Below, in pieces: positions 33,524-40,659 of a stretch of 64,000 bases of DNA. Position 1 is the stretch's first letter; every line of letters starts with the position of its first letter. A model generated the notes under the pieces. The model worked only from the letters and a program-made list of their open reading frames with translations, did not search any database and was not told where the DNA came from. Position numbers and translations under genes: made by a program. Source of the DNA: DASXRA01 sp036506155 (GTDB taxonomy: Bacteria > Actinomycetota > Actinomycetes > Mycobacteriales > Jatrophihabitantaceae); contig DASXSF010000153.1 in assembly GCA_036506155.1 (NCBI GenBank), positions 71,296 to 135,295 of the forward strand. Direction: 5' to 3'.

Positions 33524-33845
33524 TCCTGCTCCTCTGCTGTTTCTTCCCGCGGGCGATCTCGGTGTGTAATGCGTTGAGCCGCTGCTCCCACAGCGATCGG
33601 TAGCGTGCGAGCCAGCCGTCGACCTCGGCCAACGGCTCGGGCCGCAGGCTGTACAGCCGGCGCTGCCCGACCTGACGCGCCTCGACCAGCCCGGCCTCGC
33701 GAAGTACGCGCAGGTGTCGTGAGACTCCGGGGCGCGCGATGGGAAGCAGTGCCGCCAATTCGCCGGCCGTCGCATCTCCGTCGCCGAGAGCCTCCAGCAC
33801 CGTGCGCCGGCTGGCGTCCGAGATCGCGTGCAGCACGGCATCCAT
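33468..33845 (-). CDS. ArsR family transcriptional regulator
   Basis: 125 aa from ATG 33845 (MDAVLHAISDASRRTVLEALGDG). Winged helix ATAGELAALLPIARPGVSRHLRVLREAGLVEARQVGQRRLYSLRPEPLAEVDGWL with no metal-binding cysteines, so it belongs to the non-metal ArsR/SRPBCC pairs. A longer ORF to 33971 is not supported. Repeated GTAACC elements at 33855 and 33871 upstream are possible operator half-sites. First gene of ArsR-SRPBCC-DinB. Confidence 0.85.
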   Translation of the reverse strand: MDAVLHAISDASRRTVLEALGDGDATAGELAALLPIARPGVSRHLRVLREAGLVEARQVGQRRLYSLRPEPLAEVDGWLARYRSLWEQRLNALHTEIARGKKQQRSRNDAATHGSRHHRGVATSR

Positions 33846-33911
33846 GGCGTCAACGTAACCGATTGGATACGTAACCGTCAAGGTACATAGTCGCCGAGAC
33901 CACCTGCTAAC

Positions 33912-33924
33912 GGGAACGATTACC
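33912..33924. promoter_or_regulatory. Zur-box-like dyad upstream of the Fur-family gene
   Basis: GGGAACGATTACC, an imperfect palindrome, differs at only two positions from the perfect GGGAACGGTTCCC before znuA. It suggests autoregulation of the regulator. Confidence 0.5.
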
Positions 33925-33969
33925 GGTACGATAGCCGTGACGGAGAGATACGGAACGGCGGTTTTGAGC

Positions 33970-34374
33970 ATGGCAGCGGTAAGTCGTCATCGGAACACGC
34001 GGCAGAGCGCAGCGGTGCAGAACGCCCTTGTGGAGGCGGGTGGTTTTCGCAGCGCGCAGGACGTGTACGCGAGGCTGCGTGCCGAGGGTGAGCCCGTCGG
34101 CCTGTCTACGGTCTACCGGCACCTACAGGCGTTCGCCGACGGCGGAGTCGTCGACGTCATCCACACGCCCGAGGGTGAGAGCACCTACCGCTACTGCGGC
34201 GATGCAGGGCAGGCGCACCACCATCACCTCGTGTGCCGTGAGTGTGGGCACGCCGAAGAGATCGAGGGCCGGGCGATCGAGCGCTGGGCCGCCACCATGG
34301 CCGAGAAGTACGGCTTCACCGCCGTCGACCACACCGTCGAGGTGTTCGGCGTGTGCGCCGACTGCTCGCACTGA
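33970..34374 (+). CDS. zur: Fur-family zinc uptake regulator (Zur-like)
   Basis: 134 aa from ATG 33970 (MAAVSRHRNTRQSAAV); GTG 33937 is an in-frame alternative. Fur winged helix: GGFRSAQDVYARLRAEGEPVGLSTVYRHLQAFADGGVVDVI, then the metal region QAHHHHLVCRECGHAEEIEG and the C-terminal VFGVCADCSH: two C-x-x-C pairs form the structural zinc site. The adjacent zinc ABC system and the shared dyad make Zur more likely than Fur. Confidence 0.88.
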   Translation: MAAVSRHRNTRQSAAVQNALVEAGGFRSAQDVYARLRAEGEPVGLSTVYRHLQAFADGGVVDVIHTPEGESTYRYCGDAGQAHHHHLVCRECGHAEEIEGRAIERWAATMAEKYGFTAVDHTVEVFGVCADCSH

Positions 34375-34427
34375 ACGTATCCCGCTTCTCAGCAGCAGCA
34401 TTTTGCCGGTACAGTGGTATCCATATC

Positions 34428-34440
34428 GGGAACGGTTCCC
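34428..34440. promoter_or_regulatory. Zur-box-like perfect palindrome upstream of znuA
   Basis: GGGAAC-G-GTTCCC sits 17 bp before the znuA ATG, where a bound repressor would block transcription. It shares its core with the site before zur. Confidence 0.6.
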
Positions 34441-34457
34441 ATATTCAGATCGAGAGG

Positions 34458-35402
34458 ATGCCGATGAAGCGGCGGGCGGGTGTGCTAGCTGCGATTGCGA
34501 CCACCGCGCTCGTGGCCGCAGCCTGCCGCGGAACGACGGACTCCGGCGCCGGGAACAACCTGCCGGTGACGCCCGGCGCCACGTCGCACGCACCGGCGGG
34601 CAAGCTCGGCGTGGTCGCCGCGGAGAACTTCTGGGGCGATATCGCCCGGCAGATCGGTGGTGACGCGGTCCAGGTCACATCGATCATCAGCGACCCCAAC
34701 GCCGACCCGCATCAATACGAGTCGAACGCCCGTGACGGCGCCGCCATTGCCGGCGCCAGCTTCGTGATCCAGAACGGCGCGGGCTACGACGACTTCATCG
34801 CCAAGCTGCTCGCGGCCACCCCGAAATCGGACCGCGAGGTGCTCGACGTCGCAACGGTCGTAGGCGCAGGGCACGACGCAAATCCGCACCTGTGGTACAA
34901 CCCCGGCTACGTCCGGAAGGCCGCGCAGGCGATCGAGGCGCAACTGGCAACGGAAGATCCCTCTCACGCGGCGGCGTACCGGGCCAACCTCACGACGTTC
35001 CTTCAGGGCGAGCAGCAGGCCGTCGACGTGATCGACCAGATCAAGTCCAGGTACGGCGGAGCGGCAATCGCCTACACCGAACGCGTTCCCGGTTACCTCG
35101 TCGAGGCGGCTGGGCTCCGGCTCGGCACCCCTGCGTCCTTCTCCGAGGCGATCGAGAACGACAGCGACCCGAGCCCCGCGGACATCGCAGCCTTCGACGT
35201 GGCGTTGAAAGACCACAAGGTCAAGGCACTGTTGTACAACGCCCAGGTCACTAGTCCGACGACGCAGCGGCTCAAGGAGCTGGCTGGAAGCAGCGGCGTT
35301 GCGGTGGTCGGGGTCACCGAGACGATGCCGGCGGATGCGAAGAACTTCCAGACCTGGCAGGCCGACCAGGCCCGGGCTTTGTTGGCGGCGCTCGGTGGTT
35401 AG
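34458..35402 (+). CDS. znuA: Zinc/metal ABC transporter substrate-binding lipoprotein
   Basis: 314 aa from ATG 34458 (GAGAGG RBS). Signal peptide with lipobox LVAAACRG (Cys near residue 24), a short Ser/Gly/Pro linker, then the cluster A-I fold: VVAAENFWGDIARQIGG, SDPNADPHQYESNARDGAAIAGA (metal His in DPHQYE), NPHLWYNPGYV (second His), and TETMPADAKNFQTWQADQ. It lacks the long His-rich loop of E. coli ZnuA. First gene of znuACB, coupled to znuC by a GTG overlapping its 3' end. Confidence 0.9.
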   Translation: MPMKRRAGVLAAIATTALVAAACRGTTDSGAGNNLPVTPGATSHAPAGKLGVVAAENFWGDIARQIGGDAVQVTSIISDPNADPHQYESNARDGAAIAGASFVIQNGAGYDDFIAKLLAATPKSDREVLDVATVVGAGHDANPHLWYNPGYVRKAAQAIEAQLATEDPSHAAAYRANLTTFLQGEQQAVDVIDQIKSRYGGAAIAYTERVPGYLVEAAGLRLGTPASFSEAIENDSDPSPADIAAFDVALKDHKVKALLYNAQVTSPTTQRLKELAGSSGVAVVGVTETMPADAKNFQTWQADQARALLAALGG

Positions 35403-36246
35403 TCCGACTGTCTCGCTGCGCGCAGCGACGCTCCGGTTCGGCGCGCGCGAACTGTGGTCCGGGCTCGACCTGGAGATCGCGCCCGGTGAGTTCGTCGCCG
35501 TCCTCGGCCCGAACGGCAGTGGCAAGACGAGCCTGCTCAAAGTGCTGCTGGGCCTGCAACGGCTGACGTCCGGATCGGTGACGGTGTGCGGACGCACGCC
35601 GCGCCGGGGCAGCGACGTGGTGGGATACATCCCGCAGCAGAAGGCATTTGACCGTGACATCCCGCTACGCGGCCGCGATCTGGTGCGCCTCGGCCTCGAC
35701 GGGCACCAGTGGGGGACGGCGCTCCCCAGCCGCGCGTCCCGAGCGCGGGTCCAGCGGGCGATCGAGTCGGTGGGTGCGGCGCAGTTCGCAGATGCGCCGC
35801 TCGGCACGCTGTCCGGGGGTGAACAGCAGCGGCTGCGAATTGCTCAGGCGCTGCTCGGTGATCCGCGGGTGCTGCTGTGCGACGAGCCGCTGCTCAGCCT
35901 CGATCTGGCACATCAGCAGGCGACGAGCGCCCTGATCGACGCGCGACGGCGCAGCGCCGGCACGTCTGTGCTGTTCGTGACGCACGAGATCAACCCGGTA
36001 TTGCCGCTCGTCGACCGCGTCCTCTATCTCGTCGGGGGGCGCTGGGCGATCGGCACGCCGAACGACGTGCTCACGAGCGAGACGCTGTCGGCGCTGTACG
36101 GGGTAGATGTCGATGTGCTGCGGGTGCGCGGGCGCATCGTCGTGGTTGGTGCCCCGGACGCTGCGCACGGCGACGCACTCGCGAGCCACCATCACCACCC
36201 GGTCGACGACGACCACGAGATGCCGGGCGCCCGGACATGGTCATAG
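35395..36246 (+). CDS. znuC: Zinc/metal ABC transporter ATP-binding protein with His-rich tail
   Basis: 283 aa from GTG 35395. Walker A GPNGSGKTS, Q-loop YIPQQKAFD, signature LSGGEQQR, Walker B VLLCDEPLLSLD and switch His in LFVTHE. The last 30 residues contain HGDALASHHHHPVDDDH, a metal-binding tail absent from most ABC ATPases but seen in some ZnuC proteins, where it may sense cytosolic zinc. It overlaps znuB by 10 bases. Confidence 0.9.
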   Translation: MVSPTVSLRAATLRFGARELWSGLDLEIAPGEFVAVLGPNGSGKTSLLKVLLGLQRLTSGSVTVCGRTPRRGSDVVGYIPQQKAFDRDIPLRGRDLVRLGLDGHQWGTALPSRASRARVQRAIESVGAAQFADAPLGTLSGGEQQRLRIAQALLGDPRVLLCDEPLLSLDLAHQQATSALIDARRRSAGTSVLFVTHEINPVLPLVDRVLYLVGGRWAIGTPNDVLTSETLSALYGVDVDVLRVRGRIVVVGAPDAAHGDALASHHHHPVDDDHEMPGARTWS

Positions 36247-37061
36247 GCGACTACCTGCAGTTCGCGTTCGTCCAGCACGCGTTGATCGCCGGCGCGGTGG
36301 TGGCGATCGCCAGTGGGCTGCTCGGCCCGTTCGTCGTCACCAGGCGAGCCGCGTTCGCCGTGCACGGCACCGCCGAACTATCGTTCACGGGCGCCGCCGC
36401 AGGGCTTGTCCTGGCAGACGACGCCGTCGCGGGCGCGCTGATCGGCACGGTCATTGTGGGCATCGCGATCGGCTTGCTCGGCGTACGCGAACGGGAACGC
36501 GATTCTGCGATCGGCGTGATCCTGGCGTTCGGGCTGGGCGTCGGCGTCTGGCTGCTGAGCAAGTACCACGGTTTCACCAACTCCGCGACGGCGATCCTGT
36601 TCGGGTCGATCTTCACCGTGAGCGACGATCAGATCTGGCTGTTGATCGCCGTGGCGGGCGGCGTGCTCGTCGCCATGACGGCCCTCTACCGGCCGCTGTT
36701 GTTCGCCTCCGTCGACCCGGAGGTCGCGGAGGCGCGCGGCGTACGGGTACGTATGGTCGGGCTGGCGTTCCTGGTCGTGCTGGCGCTGACGGTCACCGAG
36801 GCGGCGCAGATCGTGGGCACGCTGCTCGTGCTGAGCCTCGCGATCACGCCCGCGGCGGCGGCACAACGGCTCTCCGCGCGTCCGGCGGTCGTCACCGGCC
36901 TGAGCGTGGCGTTCGCCCTGATTGCCAGCGTCGGTGGCCTGCTCGCGAGCCTGGAGACGCCATCGGTCAAGGCCAGCGTCTGGATTACGACGATCAGTTT
37001 CGCGATCTACGTGCTTGCCCGGATCGCTGGTGCGCAGCTGATCGTCCGCAAGCGCAGCTAG
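36237..37061 (+). CDS. znuB: Zinc/metal ABC transporter permease
   Basis: 274 aa from ATG 36237. ABC-3 family permease with about eight TM helices: FAFVQHALIAGAVVAIASGLLGPFVVTRRAAFAVHGTAELSFTGAAAG at the N-terminus (the H-x-x-L-S-F metal-permease signature) and the coupling loop region VTEAAQIVGTLLVLSLAITPAAAAQRL. It completes the uptake system with ZnuA and ZnuC. Its stop overlaps the convergent next gene by 4 bases. Confidence 0.9.
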   Translation: MVIGDYLQFAFVQHALIAGAVVAIASGLLGPFVVTRRAAFAVHGTAELSFTGAAAGLVLADDAVAGALIGTVIVGIAIGLLGVRERERDSAIGVILAFGLGVGVWLLSKYHGFTNSATAILFGSIFTVSDDQIWLLIAVAGGVLVAMTALYRPLLFASVDPEVAEARGVRVRMVGLAFLVVLALTVTEAAQIVGTLLVLSLAITPAAAAQRLSARPAVVTGLSVAFALIASVGGLLASLETPSVKASVWITTISFAIYVLARIAGAQLIVRKRS

Positions 37062-37915
37062 CGATCGGACTGCGGCCAGTTCTGCTGTGGCCAGCCCTGA
37101 TCGGGGGGGCTCTGCTGTGGCCAGCCCTGTTGCGGTGGGCTTTGTTGCGGCCAGCCCTGTTGCGGTGGGCTTTGTTGCGGCCAGCCCTGCTGGGGCGGGC
37201 TTTGCTGCGGCCAGCCCTGCTGGGGCCAGTTCTGCTGTGGCCAGGCGGGAGGCTGTCCACCGTACCCTGCGGTACGGAGCTCCTGCTTGTGCCGGCGGCG
37301 CTTGACGAGCCCCACGATGAGGGTGATCAAGCCACCGATCAGCAGTAGCACTCCAACGATGACTACGCTCCCGGCGAGCACCACACCCTGAGCTATCGAC
37401 TTCCCGAATGCCACCGTGGCGTCGCTTGCCGCCGCGGGATTGTGGCCCAACTCGACCCGATAGGTGCCGGGTTGGTCGATGTGAAATTGCCACATCGCCA
37501 CGCCCTTGTGGCCGTCGTGGTCGTAATGCAGAAACTTGATCTTGCCGTCCGAGCGGTTTCCGTACGGGGTGGTCAGGACCAACTGCTGCCCGGTTGACTG
37601 GTTCGTCAGCGTTATCGGAATCTCCGGGACCTTCTGGTTGGTGCTGTTGGTCACTGAGTCCGATTCGTAGTAGGCCACGTAGCCGCCGGCCTTGTCGAAC
37701 GTGACGGTGCCGCTACCCGCACTGACGGCGACCCGCTGGAAGCCGTTCACCTTGCTGTACGCGTTGGTGTTGGCAAGCACAGCGCCCACAATGACGAGCA
37801 CGAGTCCGACCGCCATGAGGATGCTGCCGACCTGGATGGCGCGCTGGCCGCGTAGCCGAACTGGGTTTTGAGCGGGATAGGCCGGATAGCCGCTCGGCTC
37901 AGATGGGTAGGTCAC
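37058..37915 (-). CDS. Two-TM membrane protein with Gln/Pro/Trp-rich repeat tail
   Basis: 285 aa. Cytosolic Tyr/Pro-rich N-terminus, TM1 about residues 27-48 (IQVGSILMAVGLVLVIVGAVLA), a roughly 115-residue outer domain of beta strands (AVSAGSGTVTFDKAGGYVAYYE, GTYRVELGHN), TM2 about 175-203, a KRRRHKQ positive cluster, then a cytosolic tail of 10-residue repeats QGWPQQSPPQ ending at the stop. GTG 37915 has CAGACT 7 nt upstream. The proline/glutamine tail suggests a flexible interaction surface. No known family. Confidence 0.75.
   Translation of the reverse strand: MTYPSEPSGYPAYPAQNPVRLRGQRAIQVGSILMAVGLVLVIVGAVLANTNAYSKVNGFQRVAVSAGSGTVTFDKAGGYVAYYESDSVTNSTNQKVPEIPITLTNQSTGQQLVLTTPYGNRSDGKIKFLHYDHDGHKGVAMWQFHIDQPGTYRVELGHNPAAASDATVAFGKSIAQGVVLAGSVVIVGVLLLIGGLITLIVGLVKRRRHKQELRTAGYGGQPPAWPQQNWPQQGWPQQSPPQQGWPQQSPPQQGWPQQSPPQQGWPQQSPPDQGWPQQNWPQSDR
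37081..37230. repeat. 30-bp tandem repeat, five units, inside the membrane-protein gene
   Basis: Units of 30 bp start at 37081, 37111, 37141, 37171 and 37201; each carries CCAGCCCTG followed by a degenerate CGG-rich part and encodes QGWPQQSPPQ on the minus strand. The third and fourth units are the most alike. Partial units flank both ends. Copy number may vary between strains. Confidence 0.85.
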
Positions 37916-37967
37916 GGCGCTGAGTCTGCCGCAGATCGCGGTGCCGGGACAGCGGACGTCGCCGCCC

Positions 37968-39158
37968 TCATGCCGGCGAACCGCCGCCCAGCGGCGGCGG
38001 CACGAGCCGGATCACCCGGTCATCGTCCGGAATCGGATGCCCGCGGCCGTCCCGGTTCGAGGTAGTGAGCCACAGGGCCCCGTCCGGGGCGGCGACGACG
38101 GTGCGCAGCCGGCCGTAGCTCTGATCAAGATGCACGACGTCGATCGTCCCGACGCGGCCCGGCGTTGTCAGCGGCGCGGCCAGCAGCGCCCGCCCATCGG
38201 TGGTTGCGATGTAGAGCGTGCCCTGTTGAATCGCGCAGCCGGCCGCGCCCCGATGGGCTGCGGGCAGCGTAGCCGCCGGCGCGACGCTACGGGCATGCGG
38301 GGTAGGCCAGCCGTAATCCGCGCCCGCCGCAAGGGCGTTGATCTCGGCGGGCGCCTCCGTCTCGTATATCGCGCCCACCTCGGCGCTGCCGCACAGGCCG
38401 TTGACGGTGCGATGGCCGCGGGTGAAAACCGGCGACCCGGGTTTCGGGTTGCCTTGTGCGACCTGGCCGATGCCGTCGACTCGCAACACCTTCCCGGCAA
38501 GGCTCGCCGGATTCGCCGCGAGCTGCCGCGACCCCGCGTCGCCGGTGCCGACGTAGAGCAGTCCCTTGTCGTCGAACAGCAGCCGGCCGGTGTTGTCGGT
38601 GGCGCCCCTGGGGATGCCGGTGAGCACCGGGGTGACCGGGCCGTCGAGAGTGAAGTCGATGACGCGGTTGTCGGTCGGCGTCGTCACGTAGGCATAGATC
38701 AGCCCGTCCTGCGCATACGTCGGTGACAGGGCAAGGTCGAGCAACCCGCCGTCCCCGGACGTCGCCAGGCCCGTGATCGTCTTCACCACAGGAACCGGCT
38801 GCCCGGGCTGCAGCGGTACGTGCACGATGTGGCCCGTCGTCCGCTCGCCGACGAGCGCGCTGCCGTCGGGCAGCAGCACGAGACCCGTCGGCTGGTTCAG
38901 GCCCGTCGCCAGGACGCCCGACCCGACGGTGCCGCCACCCGGTGTGCGCGGCGCGCCGGGGGAGTTCGGGGCCGGCGCCTGCGGGCCGCTCGGCACCTGT
39001 GACGGTGCCTGGTTCGGTGCCGACGGCGCCGGCGTGGCTTCGAGGGTGATCGAGGGCTGTGGCACCCAGGTCGGCGCGGCGTTGGCGCCGGCCGCGCAGC
39101 CGGCGAGCAGGCCGGCCGAGGCCAGCAGCCCTACCGCCCGCCACGGGATCCGACGCAT
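37968..39158 (-). CDS. Lipoprotein of the PQQ-dependent sugar dehydrogenase (GSDH) fold, LppZ-like
   Basis: 396 aa. Signal peptide with lipobox SAGLLAGC (Cys21), a Pro/Ala/Ser-rich spacer to about residue 75, then a six-bladed propeller of the glucose/sorbosone dehydrogenase type: LATGLNQPTGLVLLPDGSALVGERTTGHIVHV, GDGGLLDLALSPTYAQDGLIYAYVTT, LLYVGTGDAGSRQLAANPASLAGKVLRVDGIG and GSAEVGAIYETEAPAEINALAAGADYGWP. M. tuberculosis has a lipoprotein of this fold (LppZ) in the same region. PQQ use is not proven. Confidence 0.85.
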   Translation of the reverse strand: MRRIPWRAVGLLASAGLLAGCAAGANAAPTWVPQPSITLEATPAPSAPNQAPSQVPSGPQAPAPNSPGAPRTPGGGTVGSGVLATGLNQPTGLVLLPDGSALVGERTTGHIVHVPLQPGQPVPVVKTITGLATSGDGGLLDLALSPTYAQDGLIYAYVTTPTDNRVIDFTLDGPVTPVLTGIPRGATDNTGRLLFDDKGLLYVGTGDAGSRQLAANPASLAGKVLRVDGIGQVAQGNPKPGSPVFTRGHRTVNGLCGSAEVGAIYETEAPAEINALAAGADYGWPTPHARSVAPAATLPAAHRGAAGCAIQQGTLYIATTDGRALLAAPLTTPGRVGTIDVVHLDQSYGRLRTVVAAPDGALWLTTSNRDGRGHPIPDDDRVIRLVPPPLGGGSPA

Positions 39159-39177
39159 GACGGCCAGTGTGCCTGAT

Positions 39178-39183
39178 TAACCT
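39178..39183 (+). promoter_or_regulatory. -10 hexamer TAACCT, leaderless start of the dehydrogenase gene
   Basis: TAACCT ends 7 nt before GTG 39191 in the 32-bp gap divergent from the LppZ-like gene. There is no RBS. Confidence 0.45.
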
Positions 39184-39190
39184 CAGCACG

Positions 39191-40102
39191 GTGACCGTCA
39201 TCTGCCTGCCCGACGCGGACGCGGTGCAGCTCGTCGGCGATCTGCCCGACGGCGTGGACGTTGTTACCTGGGACGGCGCCGGCCCCCCGCCGGCGAGGGT
39301 CGAGTTCTGGGTCCCGACCTACATGCTCGCCGATCCCGCCCACCGCGACGCCGCACTAGCGGCCATGCCGGACTTGCGCGTGATCCAGCTCGTGTCGGCC
39401 GGTGCCGAGGTGTGGGTGGATCACGTGCCGCCGGGCGCGTTGCTCTGCGACGCGCGTGGCGTCCACGGCGGCTCGACGGCCGAGTGGGCGCTGACGGCGA
39501 TCCTGGCGGTGCTGCGTGAGTTCCCCCGGTTCATCCACGATCAGCAGGCGCGACGCTGGGCGCCCGCGACCACCGATGAGCTGGCCGGCAAGCACGTGCT
39601 CGTGGTAGGCGCAGGCGACCTCGGCCAGAACGTCGCCACCCGGCTGCGCGCGTTCGGCGCCACGCCCGTTCTCGTTGCCCGGCGAGCTCGCGACGGGGTG
39701 CACGCAGTGGGTGAGCTGCCGGGGCTGCTACCCGCCGCCGACATCGTGGTGCTCGTCATCCCGCTCACGCCCGAGACCACCGGTCTCGTCGACTCGGCGT
39801 TCCTCGCCGCGCTGCCGGACGGTGCACTGCTGGTGAACGCCGCACGCGGACCGGTGGTAGTCACCGATGCGCTCGTCGCCGAGCTGACGTCCGGGCGGCT
39901 GCGCGCCGCGCTCGACGTCACCGACCCGGAGCCGCCACCGGACGACCATCCGCTGTGGACGGCTCCGAACCTGCTGCTGACGCCGCACGTGGGCGGGAAC
40001 GTGCGCGGCTTTCCGTGGCGGGCCTACCAGCTCGTCCGGGACCAACTCCTGCGCTACACCGCCGGCGAACCCCTACTGAACGTCGTGCACGACGGCTACT
40101 GA
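39191..40102 (+). CDS. D-isomer-specific 2-hydroxyacid dehydrogenase
   Basis: 303 aa from GTG 39191. NAD-binding domain with VVGAGDLGQNVATRLRAFGATPVLVARR, then LVNAARGPVVVTDALVAEL (catalytic Arg), LDVTDPEPPPDDHPLW (Glu) and LTPHVGGN (His): the complete R-E-H triad. The family reduces 2-oxo acids such as glyoxylate, hydroxypyruvate or 3-phosphohydroxypyruvate. It lacks the SerA C-terminal domains, so it is not the mycobacterial-type SerA. Substrate unknown. Confidence 0.87.
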   Translation: MTVICLPDADAVQLVGDLPDGVDVVTWDGAGPPPARVEFWVPTYMLADPAHRDAALAAMPDLRVIQLVSAGAEVWVDHVPPGALLCDARGVHGGSTAEWALTAILAVLREFPRFIHDQQARRWAPATTDELAGKHVLVVGAGDLGQNVATRLRAFGATPVLVARRARDGVHAVGELPGLLPAADIVVLVIPLTPETTGLVDSAFLAALPDGALLVNAARGPVVVTDALVAELTSGRLRAALDVTDPEPPPDDHPLWTAPNLLLTPHVGGNVRGFPWRAYQLVRDQLLRYTAGEPLLNVVHDGY

Positions 40103-40109
40103 CCCCAAT

Positions 40110-40230
40110 GCGATGAGCGCTCGCGCGAAGAGCCCCGCCGCCGCGACGCGGCCGCGCCGAAGGCGCGAGCGGCGCGGGAGACGGGCCCGAGCGCAGCGAG
40201 CGGTCCGGATCGCGCATCGCGCAGGCGGGA
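40110..40230. repeat. Dispersed GC-rich intergenic repeat, copy C (plus orientation)
   Basis: GCGATGAGCGCTCGCGCGAAGAG at the left, ACGGGCCCGAGCGCAGCGAGCGGTCCGGATCG at the right, with a 50-bp GC-rich middle. It fills nearly all of the 132-bp gap between convergent genes, so it could act as a bidirectional terminator there. Confidence 0.72.
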
Positions 40231-40234
40231 CAAG

Positions 40235-40630
40235 TCAGCGCCTGCGGCGCGAGGGCGCGTACTTGGGCGTTGCTTCGGGTAGCTGTGGGAGGCGGCCGCC
40301 CGACGCCGCCGACAGCGCCGCCAGATCGGCCAGTCGCACGCACGGCAGCCGCACCGCACCGGTATCGGTGACCGCGTAGACACTGCGCCCGGTGACCGAC
40401 AGCCCGCGCAGGTCCGTCCACGGCAGCGTGCGGTGGCCGGCGAGTGCCCGCACCGTGATGCCGTGATCGTCGACGATCGTCGCGGTGCGGGCGATGAATA
40501 CGGCGGCAGCGACAGGGATCACGTACACGAACGAGGCGAGTGGATGCTGTACCAGCGGGGTCGCGCACAGCGCCAGGAACAGCACGGCGAGATAAGCCGA
40601 GCGGGGCAGCCGGAACACGCGCGACGACAC
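40235..40630 (-). CDS. PH-domain membrane protein (Cfp6-like)
   Basis: 131 aa from GTG 40630. One or two N-terminal TM helices (AYLAVLFLALCATPLV, ASFVYVIPVAAAVFIA) followed by a bacterial PH-like domain: ATIVDDHGITVRALAGHRTLPWTDLRGLSVTGRSVYAVTDTGAVRLPCVRLADL. M. tuberculosis Cfp6 (Rv3004) has this layout and also neighbours ilvD/ilvB. Function unknown. Divergent from ilvD, 29 bp apart. Confidence 0.78.
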   Translation of the reverse strand: MSSRVFRLPRSAYLAVLFLALCATPLVQHPLASFVYVIPVAAAVFIARTATIVDDHGITVRALAGHRTLPWTDLRGLSVTGRSVYAVTDTGAVRLPCVRLADLAALSAASGGRLPQLPEATPKYAPSRRRR

Positions 40631-40647
40631 GCCTGCACTTTACGTCG

Positions 40648-40653
40648 TAGGGT
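40648..40653 (+). promoter_or_regulatory. -10 hexamer TAGGGT, leaderless start of ilvD
   Basis: TAGGGT ends 6 nt before GTG 40660. There is no purine-rich RBS in between. Confidence 0.45.
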
Positions 40654-40659
40654 TCCACC

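Noticed and set aside
34181..34242. ArsR or IdeR/DtxR-type identity for the gene at 33970
   Set aside because: The HHHH-x-VCxxCG region and the second C-x-x-C pair are of the Fur/Zur type.
37081..37230. CRISPR-like array
   Set aside because: The 30-bp units are contiguous, with no unique spacers, and encode an in-frame peptide repeat.
36107..37348. 413-codon plus-strand ORF with ALLRPALLRWALLRP repeats
   Set aside because: It is a shadow of znuB and of the 30-bp tandem repeat read in the wrong frame.
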